A DNA stretch of 64,000 bases, taken from assembly GCA_963920575.1 (NCBI GenBank), contig OY986966.1, forward strand, positions 23,011,656 through 23,075,655, written 5' to 3'. The number at the start of each line of letters is the position of its first letter. The stretch's first letter is position 1. A program made the position numbers and the translations under genes. The stretch comes from Narthecium ossifragum (Eukaryota; Streptophyta; Magnoliopsida; Dioscoreales; Nartheciaceae). Positions 48,200 through 58,160 of this stretch are shown in pieces. The notes beneath the pieces were generated by a model, which saw only the letters and a program-made list of their open reading frames with translations, searched no databases and was not told where the DNA came from.

Positions 48200-50453
48200 A
48201 TGCTATGGGACGCGGTAGTCGGAGAGAACGCCTCTGGAGAAGAAGCATCTGCAGAAGACGCCTCTGGAGAAGACGCCTCTCGGACAGCTTTGGTACTCGT
48301 TTTTCTTTTCCATCGGCATAGTTCTGTTTTTAAAAACCGAATTACTGTTTTTGTTTCGATTTTAATAAATCGAACCTGTACGGTTTTTAAAAATCGAACT
48401 TGTGATCTATTCAAAGCAGTATTCGGTTGTATGTCTGGTTTTTAAAAATCGAACTTATAAAAGTATGTTCGCTTTTTAAAAGTCGATTTATATTCGGGTT
48501 TAAAAACCCGAACCTGTGCCTAATGTTCGGTTTTTAAAAACCGAACCTGTGCCTAATGTTCGGTTTTAAAAAACCGAATCTGTGCCTAATGTTCGGTTTT
48601 AAAAAATCGACAATTGTTAATTCACTAACATTCTTTGTTAATCCAGATATATGCTTCTACCGACGATAGCAATGTTGGAACTGCTATAATACGAGATTTT
48701 ACTGAGGCTTTCACGACTCTTATGGTATATTTGCTAACTTAAAATCATCATGTTATCTATACAAGTACCCTGATTATTATGCTTTCTTGCTACCTACCAG
48801 ATCTTTAGCTCCCGGTCAACTCTTATCCAGTGGGCCCAAGAAGTCGGAAGGCAGAATGGGCTTGTAATTGTGATCAAACACTCCCAGACGGGTGGAAATA
48901 AAAAGCCAAGGCTCATCTTGGCATGTGAGCGTAGTGGCGAATACAGAAACACATCAAAGTACGGAGTGAATAAGCATGAGATAGATATTAAGGGCCGAAA
49001 AATTAAGAAAAGAGATACCAGTACAAAGAAATGTGGATGCCCATTCAGACTTCAGGGAGTGAAGCTCTCTACTGCCAACAAATGGATGTTGAGAGTGACA
49101 TATGGGGTGCACAATCATCCAAGTGCACGTAATTTGGAGGGGCATTCGTATGCTGGTAGGTTATCCTCCGAAGAGGAAATTATGACGCTTGATTTGTCAG
49201 GAAGTTTAGTGAAGCCAAGAGAGATATTGAATACTATAAAGCGGAGAAATCAGCATAATGTCTCTACAATGAAGCACATATACAATGCACGGCAAAAACA
49301 TAGAGTTGTTGAGAAAGCGGGGAGATCCGAGATGCAGTCTCTCTTGGCCCATCTGAATGATAGTGGGTACGTGGAGTGGCATACAAGCGATGATTCTTCC
49401 TTTTGCGTCCAGAGCATATTCTGGGCACACCCTTCATCTGTGGAGTTCTTGCGTGCCTTTCCGGAGGTCCTCATCATGGATTGCACGTACAAAACAAACA
49501 AGTATCGACTCCCGCTTCTAGAGATAGTTGGAACTACATCAACGGGTCTCACATTTGCATTGGCCTTTGCATATCTTCATTCTGAGTCGAAGTCTACCTT
49601 TGTTTGGGCACTAGATAAGCTGAAGAGCCTGATGGATGGGTGTATGCAGCCGCGCGTCATTGTGACAGATAGAGACTTGGCATTGGTTGATGTTGTGCAC
49701 CATGTCTTCCCGACTGCTAAACACATGCTATGCAGATGGCACATCAGTAATAACATCATGGTCAATTGCCGTAAGATGTTCGAAACATTGGATAAGTGGA
49801 ATTCATTCATGTCTTGCTGGCAGCTGGTAGTAGAGTCCCCTACCGTGGAGAAATATATCGAGAATGTGCAGTTTATGGAGCGCACTTTCCTCGCATATCC
49901 AAATGCCATTGCATATCTCAAGAATTCATGGCTGAATGGGTACAACGAGTCATTCGTTGGTGCGTGGGTAGACAGCTACATGCATTTTGGGAACACAACT
50001 ACAAACAAGGTTGAGAGTGCACATGCGAAGCTGAAAAAGCATCTTGGAGCATCTAATTGCAGCTTTGACACATCATTGGCCACGATACATGCGTTGCTTG
50101 AGCTCCAACGCACAAGCATCTTGGCTTCTTTTGAGAAAAGCAATCATATGGTGCAGCACAAACTCAAGCCGATGGTATTTAGAGAATTGCGGGGTTTCAT
50201 GTCACATTATGCACTCGAAATGGTTCACACCGCAGCGATAAATTCACTCCATGATGATCATACTCAAAAAAAAAAAAAAACTCAAATGAAAACAGTAGTC
50301 CAGAACTATACCACTCCACGCCATATGCGGTATGCGACATGGGACCTGAACATCGTAAGGACCGTCTCATCTTCTGGTCCACCTGGGATGGGGCCACTTG
50401 TATCAAACTCATCCTCATCCGCTTCCTCATCGCCACCCTCGTCACTGTGCTGA
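48200..50453 (+). CDS. Mutator-like transposase (FAR1-type DNA-binding and MULE DDE domains)
   Basis: Proposed exons 48200-48292, 48647-48724 and 48801-50453 join in phase 0 and give 607 residues. Exon 3 opens with IFSSRSTLIQWAQEVGRQNG, the usual start of the FAR1/WRKY-GCM1-like DNA-binding region, whose ligands include ACE, KKCGCPF and HNHP. The catalytic core has LIMDCTYKTNKY (Asp, about 284), VTDRDLALV (Asp, about 347), the C-x-W-H turn MLCRWHI, and NKVESAHAKLKKHL (Glu, about 462). A GTG at 48870 is sometimes taken as the start but is in mid-domain. After SLHDD the sequence enters a run of about 15 A and a Ser/Pro tail. The SWIM zinc finger normal for these transposases is missing. Exons 1-2 are inferred from frame and splice sites. 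Confidence 0.88.
48300..48612. repeat. Left subterminal palindrome array of the MULE
   Basis: At least seven units of the form TTCGGTTTTTAAAAACCGAA, several perfect, separated by CCTGTGCCTAATG spacers at the 3' side. The array lies in the proposed first intron of the transposase gene. A similar array lies at the other end (50850-51075, 51310-51345). Confidence 0.85.
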
Positions 50454-51401
50454 CCACCCCCCCCATCAGTTTGTTCCTCTGCCTCAGCTGTCTCCTTACC
50501 TCTTCCGTCATATCCTTCGGCCTGTTCTTCTTCCTCAGCTGCATCCTTACTTCCTTCCTCACTCAAGTCTTCGGCATGTTCCTCTGCCTCAGCTGGCTCC
50601 TCACTTCTTCCCTCATAACCTTCTTCGGCTTGTTCCTCTGCCTCAGCTGGCTCCGTACTTCTTCCCTCATAACTAGCCGTCCGTCGCCGCCTCTCAGATG
50701 CCGTGGGTGGGTTTCGGCGTTTACTTGTTGGAGCGGTCGACGAGCTCTCCCCAAGAGCTGCCATTTCAACAGTGGAAATTCATAATTGGTTTAGAAAATA
50801 CAAATCCACAACGATAGAGAACAAAAGGAGAGAAGTATAGTCAAGATCTCTCAGTTAAGTTCGGCTTTGAAAAGTCGGACATGATCGGCTTGTAAAAGTC
50901 GAAAAACAACCCAACATTCGACTTTTTAAAACCGAACATAATAATAACAACCTCGACTTCTAAATATCAAAAACCAAACATGATTTCAGCTTTTCATAAC
51001 CGAAACATAATGGAAATCCGGATTTCTAAAATCGAAGACATACCAAATATTCGGATTTTGAAAATCGAATCAGATGAATGGTAAAAAATTTATAGATGAG
51101 TACCTTTCTTCGCGATTGCGGCTGCCTCAGCTAGCTTCTTCCTTCTTCCCTCATAACTATCCGTCCGTCGCTGCCTCTCAGATGCCGTGGGTGGGTTTCG
51201 GCGTTTAATTGTTAGAGAGGTCGACGGGCTCTCCCCAAGAGCGGCCATTTGAACTGTAGAACATATTTGGTTTAGAAAATACACATCCACAATGATAGAG
51301 AACAAATTAAATCAATGTTCGAATTTTTAAAATCGAAGAATGCACAGATGAGTACCTTTCATTCTGATTGCGGCTGTCAGTTTGGAGGGCCTCTTCGACA
51401 T
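50306..51401 (-). CDS. Antisense MULE gene with duplicated exon, acidic repeat protein (hypothetical)
   Basis: Exon A (51401-51356) encodes MSKRPSKLTAAIRMK. Exon B (51253-51104, 150 nt, phase 1-1) encodes MAALGESPSTSLTIKRRNPP and onward to AEAAAIAKK. A second copy of exon B starts near 50769 (MAALGESSSTAPTSKRRNPP) and runs into an acidic tail of repeated GRSEEPAEAEE-type units, stopping at 50306. Exons A and B join in frame with GT-AG signals. The acceptor before the second copy reads CTG where the first reads CAG, so it may not be used. The 3' part overlaps the transposase frame head to head. No known domain is recognised; it could be a second transposon protein or captured host sequence. 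Confidence 0.4.
50850..51345. repeat. Right subterminal palindrome array of the MULE
   Basis: Units such as TCGGCTTTGAAAAGTCGGA, TTCGACTTTTTAAAACCGAA and TTCGGATTTTGAAAATCGAA at 50860-51075, with one more at 51318-51340. They match the left array in form. They lie in the introns of the antisense gene. Confidence 0.8.
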
Positions 51402-51787
51402 CTTGGCTACCGTCCGATGGGGTCTTGAAGGGGCCAAGTACGAGGAAGAAGAAGAAAGAGACGAAGCGGCGGAGCACCGCGACGGATGATCGACTTGAAG
51501 GAGCACCGCGACGTGAAAGGGGAGGAGCCGGCGGAGCTTGAAGGGGGAGAGCCGGTGGCGAGATGAGGGGGTAGTCCGGGGAGGCGATGGCGGCGCTTGA
51601 AGGGGATCGGAGAAAGGGGACCAAACGAGAGCGGTGTAGGGCTTGTAAGTGTAGTTAAGGGAGAAACTGAAAAAATAGGCGGTGTAGATAGCATTTGTGC
51701 TGGATTTCAAAGTAAGTTGTGGTGTACTTAGAAAAGGCGGTGTCCTTAGTAATTTAGGCGGTGTCGATAGACGCACCCCTTCACATT

Positions 51788-51960
51788 ATTGAATCGGTAG
51801 CTGTGCTACCGATTCATATACATGCCTATCGATAGTGGTTTACCAATAGGCATGTACAACCTATCAATGCCCCACTACCGATAGGTTCGTTGTCGATTCA
51901 TATACATGCCTATCGGTACCACTATCGATAGGCATGTACAACCTATCGGTAGTTTTTGTA
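51788..51960. repeat. Palindrome cluster (ATCGGTAG/CTACCGAT), part of an element split by the MULE
   Basis: Successive stem-loops: GAATCGGTAGCTGTGCTACC and its partner arm, then CATGCCTATCGATAG...AATAGGCATG, CCTATCAATG...CGATAGG and CATGCCTATCGGTAC...GATAGGCATG. The other half of the element lies left of the MULE (about 47700-47824, ending GGCATGTGCACTTCACATT). The same word set builds the large array at 55895-56790. Confidence 0.75.
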
Positions 51961-52009
51961 TATTAATTAACCAACCAGTTAAGAATCCTTAATCATCTAA
52001 TTATCTTCT

Positions 52010-52275
52010 GGCCTCGTTTGGTGCGGGAATAACTTTATTCCGGGTCAAGGGACTTTATTCCCGATTTTGGGAATAATTTTGTAATGATTACTTGGAATAA
52101 GAGAAAAGTAGTGTGGAGAATGAGAATAACTTTGTAATTATTACTTGGAATAGGAAAAGGTGTTTGGGAGATAAGTATGGAATAAGTAGCGGATTTGAGA
52201 ATATTTTAAAAATATTCCTCCCTTAACCTGGGTTAAGGGTTATTCCCGTTTGATATTCTCATACCAAACGGGGCC
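52010..52275. mobile_element. MITE with GGCC(T/C)CGTTTGGT ends
   Basis: Inverted termini GGCCTCGTTTGGTGCGGGAA and GGCCCCGTTTGGTATGAGAA. The 266-bp interior repeats GGGAATAA and TTATTCC words. Tourist-like terminus; TSD not evident. It abuts the AP2-type exon fragment. Confidence 0.7.
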
Positions 52276-52385
52276 TAGACTGTATGCACCATGTCATTTC
52301 CTCCATTAATGATCGGGGCAAGGATAGCCCTCTCTTCTACCGACAGTGAATTAAATGGAATGGTTGGTTGGTGGGTGGGTTGCAG

Positions 52386-52684
52386 ATGAGCAATCTCACG
52401 AAGGAGTTTGTTCATGGTCTCCGGCGACAGAGCACCGGCTTCCCTAGAGGAAGTTCCAAATACAGAGGGGCCACCCTGCACAAATGTGGCAGATGGGAGG
52501 CCAGGATGGGCCAGTTGTTGGGGAAGAAGTATGCCAGATCTTTTCTTTTTATCTTCATCCAAATATCTTGCATGCAATTGTACATAATCCATAGAGGATT
52601 CTCTGTTCTTATCTATACTTTGTTTTGTTTGCATGATAGATATTTCAATCTGGGCCTTTTGGACACTGAGGTGGAAGTTGCAAG
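52386..52684 (+). pseudogene. Fragment of an AP2-type transcription factor gene (two exons)
   Basis: Exon 52386-52528 encodes [20 protein letters not shown], then the start of the first AP2 domain ([24 protein letters not shown]). Exon 52640-52684 encodes [15 protein letters not shown]. Both splice sites between them are kept and the frame joins. This is the euAP2 (TOE/RAP2-7-like) pattern, with substitutions at usually invariant sites (GVT to GAT, YLGLFD to NLGLLD, EAA to EVA) and one Glu deleted. No further exons follow: the next conserved block (AYDKAA) is absent. It is a genomic fragment, not a processed copy, probably carried by a repeat. Confidence 0.85.
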
Positions 52685-52685
52685 G

Positions 52686-52992
52686 TATACATAAATGATT
52701 TTTTTTTTTGCCTCAGTTCTTGAAATCTAGATACAACAGTTTGTCTGTAAGTACCATATGTGAGTGTCGTGCATATGTACTTGCATTAGACTGATTACTA
52801 TATTTCTATCATGAATTTGATTGTTTAGTCTGGACATGTATCCGCATTGAACTACAAAACTTTCTACTGTTAATTGATTTTAGGTACAATTAAATAGATA
52901 GACATTAGCATGTTTTGGTGAATGAAGAAAATGGTATTGCTTGCCGTCGTCTAGTCACAAATAGCTCGGGATATAAAGAAAAGAAGGCAAAC
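52686..52992. repeat. Left copy of a long inverted repeat (partner at the right window edge)
   Basis: Matches the reverse complement of 63696-64000 almost base for base over about 300 bp, including the T-run and the CAGACTAAACAATC region. It begins right after the AP2-type fragment. Since the partner runs off the window, the repeat may be longer and may include another AP2 fragment. Confidence 0.93.
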
Positions 52993-53380
52993 CAACATAC
53001 CACGGGTGCTCGACATGAAGGACCGGGACCCAAACTTGTTCTTTCTGCACTTATTTGTGCACTTTCTACAGTTAAGAACTTACTCTATCAATAAGTCTCT
53101 TTCTGCACTTATTTGTTCCTGTTAACTTTTTTGCTATGTCCACATTATGTTACTTATATCTTTTCCAAGAAACTGATCATTTGGTTGGTGTTCTGTGTTA
53201 TCTGCCTGCAAGTTGTGTTATTATGGGAGATTTTGGCTGATATTTATCTGATTTTAGAACAAGTTTCTACGTGCATCTACTGCATGATGTAAATAGTTTT
53301 TCTTCTTCGGAAAAGAAAAGTTTTGAGTAGGTTCCTAGGAGAGTTTGATAATCATGTGTAAGAGAATGTGTTGATATGGT
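52993..53380. other. Intergenic
   Basis: No gene or element recognised. A short direct repeat of TCTTTCTGCACTTATTTGT occurs at about 53038 and 53098. Confidence 0.45.
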
Positions 53381-53509
53381 ATTCTTTTAGGGAAATGACT
53401 CCCAGCCAACGTGAGTTGGCGTTGGATTTTAGCCAACATAACGTGGCAACTAGGGATTGCTGCCACGTGTCCATCATGATAACCCGATATCGGGTTAAAT
53501 GCCCCCCAA

Positions 53510-53860
53510 CCCCCCCACACCCCACACCCCACTCCCCACTCCCCATCCCCCATCATGATAGGGCTCTTCTGCCCTCCTCCACCCCGGCCTCCACCACCGC
53601 CCTCCTCCGGCCTCCATCCCCGCCACGCCCTCCTCCGCCCTCCACCACCACCCCCCCCCCCCCCCCCACCCTCCATCACGATGTAGGGCTCCTCCGGCCT
53701 CCACCGCCCTCTTCCGCCACCCATCCCCGACCCGTCCTCCTCCGGACTCCACGCTCCGGCCTCCTGCGGCCTCCACCACCGCCCTCCTCCCTCCATCCCC
53801 GCCACGCCCTCCTCCGGCCTCGACCACCACCCTCCTCCACTACGATATCCACTCATATAC
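53510..53860. repeat. GC-rich minisatellite CCTCCGGCCTCCACCACCGC
   Basis: Units of CTCCTCCGGCCTCCACCACCGC type with short insertions and a C-run (53648-53667). Very similar in words to the arrays inside the Pack-MULE TIRs (26630-26870, 29060-29320) and, on the other strand, to 1-540. It produces long Gly/Arg- or Pro-rich ORFs on both strands that are composition artefacts. Confidence 0.9.
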
Positions 53861-53869
53861 CCCATTTCA

Positions 53870-54335
53870 TCCCAATCTAGGGCATCACCACTATCCACTC
53901 AAATATCCTCGAATCCAGTAATGGCGGCGCATTTGAGGAGTGAGGCCGGCTGCACCACCCCCCTCTCACGGTGAAGACCCCACCCCCATCTTCCTCCTCC
54001 TCAAATCTAGCCAACGGCGGCGTGTTTGAGGAGGAGCGAGGCCGGCGGTGCCATCCCCTTCTCGCGATGAAAGAGTGAAGAGGATGAGCAGAGAAAGTCT
54101 CCTCCGTCTCCCCCTTCCAGCAATCTCTTGAAGACGAGATTGATCATTCTGGTCCAAGTGGGAGAAAAATATGTCCTTCTTGATGAAGGCCCTGTGTGTT
54201 GTAATTGGATTGATGTAAGTTTTTTTTTTACTTTAGGATTTGGCTACATAGATGATTGTTCCATTAATTGGATGGCTGAAGGCTCTATTCTAGCAGGAGG
54301 AGATTGTAATTGGATTGCTGTATGATCGTCGTAGT
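53870..54335 (+). other. Possible captured exon-like sequence
   Basis: Bases 54125-54325 are open and mildly coding-like, with CNWIDV and CNWIAV repeated 33 residues apart, but match no family I know. The words that build the downstream minisatellite (TGTAATTGGATTG) first appear here. Confidence 0.35.
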
Positions 54336-54339
54336 TTAT

Positions 54340-54690
54340 TTAGTGCTCAGCTTGATGAAATTGGATTGTACTCCCTGTTCATATGTATGAATAGAGATTG
54401 TAATTGGATTGTAATTGGAGATTGTAATTGGATTGTAATTGGAGATTGTAATTGGATTATACTTCTCTGTTCATGTGTGTGAATGGAGATTGTAATTGGA
54501 TTGTACTCCCCTGTTCATGTGTATGAATGGAGATTGTAATTAAATTGTAATTGGATTATACTCCCATGTTCATGTGTATGAATGGAGATTGTAATTAAAT
54601 TGTAATTGGATTATACTCCCATGTTCATGTGTATGAATGGAGATTGTAATTGGATTGTAATCCCATGTTCATGTGTATAATTGAGTACAC
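54340..54690. repeat. Minisatellite GGAGATTGTAATTGGATTGT
   Basis: About six to eight units of a 50-60 bp composite: GGAGATTGTAATTGGATTG, then CTCCC-TGTTCATGTGTATGAAT, with internal 16-18 bp sub-repeats. It lies inside the MULE at 53390-55852. Confidence 0.9.
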
Positions 54691-55590
54691 TGAGTGGTGT
54701 CAGTTATTAAGAAGTGTTGTGATAAAACACACTGATTGAGAGCAGAGCAACATGGAATTTTCTGATTCTTAAATACGCAGACGTGCAATCTAAACAGTAT
54801 ACATGCTAAAGTAAATGGCAATTAGGATGGGTATTCAGGAAGGGTCTCATACTTTAGATTCCCTTATCTTTGTTGTGTTCTTCTAAACCATGGCTTATAT
54901 GATGAAAAATTCACACGAAAGAAAAATCAGTGGCTATGAGATTATAAGCATGTCATGTTGCCAGAATGCTTGATAGGAAAAGATCAAAAATTTATTCTGT
55001 GAAAAATATATGTATATCCAACACTAAAGTCATCATTCCTCTTGCTGGATCAAGTTCTAGTATCAACAGAAGGGAATGTGACCATCAATTCAAAATGTAC
55101 AGATGACCGAGAATTCTGATCCAACATTGTTACAACTTACAAGTAAGGTGAAGAGAAGAAAATAGTAGGGGAAGGACAAATTTTGTCATCTTTAGCAATT
55201 AAGCTTCAAGCCCTCTCTCTGAAAAGCTTCAACTGCAACTTGGATAACGATGTTGTTTTGGAGCAATTTCATGAGAAATGTCAACGATCATGCCCAGCCT
55301 ATGTTTTCTATCTGTGTTTTAGAAACCTAGCTAAATACTTCAATTTGTTAAATCAATGGGCGAATAGACTGTGAAGCCCCAAAAAAATTCCACAGAATAA
55401 AAGCTTCTTACAAGGGAAAAAAAATAGTGAATAACAAAGGAACTTTAAGAGAAATGCAGGAAAGTTCAGTTGAGAGAAGGGGAGACGAGAGAAAACCTCT
55501 GCTCCTCCGTCGCCTTTGGGGCTTTGGGACTTCACTGCGAGAGGGAGATGGCTATTTAAAATCGTGCTTGCTTCCCCTCGAGAGACTACG
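54691..55590 (-). other. Captured non-coding or 5' gene region inside the MULE
   Basis: Read on the minus strand, a TATA-like TTTAAATAG (about 55560-55550) is followed by a short GC-rich exon-like stretch (55545-55490) ending at AG|GT, and then an AT-rich intron-like sequence. This resembles a captured promoter with first exon of a host gene. I cannot name the gene. Confidence 0.3.
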
Positions 55591-55894
55591 CTAGGCGACG
55601 TGTGCTGGAGGAGGGCGGTGGTCGAGGCCGGAGGAGGGCGAGGGGTTTGGCTGGATCAGTCCTTCCGTACATCGTGAGGGAGAGGGGGGTTGGGATATGA
55701 AATGATACTGGGATAATGGATAGAACATGGTATGGAGTGATCTAGTGGAGGTGAAGTTTAAATTAAGGGAGACACATGGCAGCATCTTAGAGCTGCCATG
55801 TTAGGTGGGCTGAGGTCCAACGCCAGCTAAGGTTGGCTGGGAATCACTACTCATTCTTTTAAGGCGTCATGAAGGAACTTTCATGGTTGTGACT

Positions 55895-56790
55895 ATAACT
55901 GTTGAGTGCCAATTGGTGTACATGGACAGGTGGCCACCACATGCCACCTATCGGTAGTCAAGTACTGATTCTTTCATCTATTCCATCGGTAGTGGACTAC
56001 CGATGGCACTACCGATGGGATAGATGAAGACATCGGTATCTGGCTTCCGGATCAAATCAAGAAATCGGTAGTTGGCTACCTATACATTCAATCAGTAGCC
56101 AACTATATCAACCAATCGGTAGCTCACTATCGGCGGTACAATTCAATCGGTAGTGTTTTACCGATTCATTGATCTAATACATCGGTAGACCACTACCGAT
56201 GTAATAGAAGAAAGAATCGGTAGTGGACTACCGATTCGGTAGCATGTGCATTACACATGCCACCTATCCCATGTACACAAGAAATCATATGGCGCACAGA
56301 TATGCTCAATTGTTGATATCTTAAAAGACTTGTTAATTTTCTCTTGACTACTGATTGTATAAAATAAAAAAAGAATAAAAATTCATGCACATGGACAGGT
56401 GGCATGTGTAATGCACATGCCACCTATCGGTAATCAAGTACCGATTCTTTCATCTATCCTATCGGTTGTGGGTTACCGATATGATAAATGAAGATATCGG
56501 TACTTGTCTACTGATAGGTGGCATACTTGGCTACCGATTGAATGTATCGATATCCCACTACCGATATCTTCATATATCCTATCGATACCGATAGGATAGA
56601 TGAAAGAATCGATACTTGGCTAGCGATTGAATGTATCGGTAGCCCACTACAGATAGCTTCATCTATCTCATCGGTAGCCCATCGATCTACCGATGGAATA
56701 GATGAAAGAGTCGGTACTTTGATTACCGATCGTGGCATGTGTGATACACATGTCACGTCAGCATATGCATAAATCAGCACTCAATAAAAA
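55895..56790. repeat. Array of ATCGGTAG...CTACCGAT stem-loops, fold-back element(s)
   Basis: About twenty short palindromes, for example ATCGGTAGTGGACTACCGAT, with variable 3-6 nt loops and point variants, spaced by words such as TTCATCTATCC. Two sub-elements are suggested. One runs about 55895-56335, with ends TGTACATGGACAGGTGGC and GTGTACATGGGATAGGTGGC; the other about 56380-56790, opening ACATGGACAGGTGGCATGTG. No protein is encoded. Array and layout are seen directly; the fold-back assignment is inference. Confidence 0.85.
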
Positions 56791-58160
56791 ATAAACATAC
56801 AGTTACACTGATTGTATTACTGATCGGTCGCAAACGTCGTCGTTAAAACGTTGCAAACTCAATCAAATATTAAATTTATAATCCTTATTTAATCACTAAA
56901 CTACTAGGTAGAAATAGCGGTGAAGTCGGGAGTCGATCCACAAGGAAAATGTTGGAAACTAAAATCAATTCTCGAAACCCTAAAACTAAAGAAAAGAATC
57001 AAAGATAGAATAGATTTATCTAAACTAATAAAGAAAAGAAATAAAAGGTTGATCAATTTGAATCAATGGATAAGTGACTTAGGAATTACTCAATCCACCC
57101 TAGTTTCGTTTTCAATTTTCTCTAGTTATCATCTTGTTCCCTTCTCTTAACATTATGGATCATATGGCTACAAGCTCACATGAATCCCAAAAAGAAAGTT
57201 AATGTTCCCAACGGCATAACCTATCTTTGCTTAGCATATATTGTCTTTGGTCCTACGATTATCTTAAATTATACTACTCCCAATGACCGTGGCACAACCT
57301 ATCTTCGCGTAGCATAGCTTATCTCAAAAGCAAACCAATAACTTCATGAAAACCATCTCATAAATCTCTACAATCAATCACAGAAATCATGTAGGGCTGA
57401 AAGTACGTCAAGGGAACTCTGTTCCTTCAACTCTATTAACAATAAAACCATATTCATGAGATCATGTATCGAGAAGTTCACAAGAATCCAACTAAAGAAA
57501 AACCAAAACTACACTATGGTTTCATGAATAATCCTAAGTACAATAATTAGCAACTCATCTTTTGGATGAAAGCCATCGGGTTGGAATAAGAAGGTGTCAC
57601 TATCCGCATCCTCACCGTCTTCTCATTCCTCCTCCAAAGATTGTCAAAAAGATGGGTATTTTTGACTGGAACAACCCCTTTATATAATAGAAACCCTTAA
57701 TCCCGAAATTAGGAGTTATAATTGAACTTAAACTCTAATTTCCCTAAATTCCGTGTTGATGACGTCATCGGAGCGATCGATCGGACTCAAATCCGATCCA
57801 TCGCTCTAGTCGGTCTGACTGGGTCTTCACTGTCACGTCATTAATTAATTTCAGCCTTTATAGATCCAACTTTGCTTCAAAACTGGCGCCAATATGTACG
57901 GAATCTCACAAAGTCTTCAACATGAAAGTTGTAACTCTTGAAGTCTTCTTTCATTTCTCTTTTCAACTGGTTTGCAGAATTTCTGGTGATTTATTTCCAA
58001 ACAGTCGATGAAGCAGTTTTTTTGCAGAAATTACTGATTTTTGGCCGAATTTCTTGTATTTCCTCTCAAATCCTACTTAAACCTGAAATCAAACAATAGG
58101 ATATCAAATACACCTACTCTAGGCCTAATAAAGGTAATTTAAGGGGTTTAATTATGAATA
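56791..58160. other. Unclassified repeat remnant, possibly LTR-retrotransposon derived
   Basis: Non-coding. It contains the phrase GAAGTCGGGAGTCGATCCAC (about 56923) and a GATCGATCGG segment (57775), of a kind seen in untranslated parts of plant LTR elements. No LTR pair, primer site or polyprotein is recognised. Confidence 0.35.

Larger units (their letters stand above)
47825..51778. mobile_element. Mutator-like element (MULE) with transposase gene and perfect 9-bp TSD
   Basis: TSD CTTCACATT at 47816-47824 and 51779-51787, identical. Both ends start GGGTGCGTCTATC and continue with matching ACACCG and ACTAAGGACACCGC; the TIR is about 45 bp with some mismatches. Length 3954 bp. It contains a transposase gene (+), an antisense gene (-) converging on it, and arrays of short palindromes inside both ends. 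The identical TSD suggests a recent insertion. The transposase lacks the usual C-terminal zinc finger, so autonomy is uncertain. Confidence 0.95.
53390..55852. mobile_element. Non-autonomous MULE with perfect 9-bp TSD
   Basis: TSD ATTCTTTTA at 53381-53389 and 55853-55861, identical. Ends are inverted: GACTCCCAGCCAACGTGAGT at the left and GATTCCCAGCCAACCTTAGC at the right (other strand), followed by matching GGCGTTGGA. A GC-rich array (53510-53860) lies inside the left end and a shorter relative (55600-55640) inside the right. The middle holds a minisatellite and non-coding or captured sequence. No transposase. Same family as the truncated element at 1-692. Confidence 0.92.

Noticed and set aside
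48870..48872. GTG as the start of the transposase
   Set aside because: The frame and homology continue upstream through IFSSRSTLIQWAQEVG to an acceptor at 48800, so this GTG is an internal Val.
52275..52634. 119-codon minus-strand ORF over the AP2 fragment
   Set aside because: Antisense shadow of the conserved AP2-type exon.
53335..53898. Gly/Trp/Arg-rich ORF of 187 codons and partners
   Set aside because: Same GC-rich minisatellite; runs through a C-tract and TIR.
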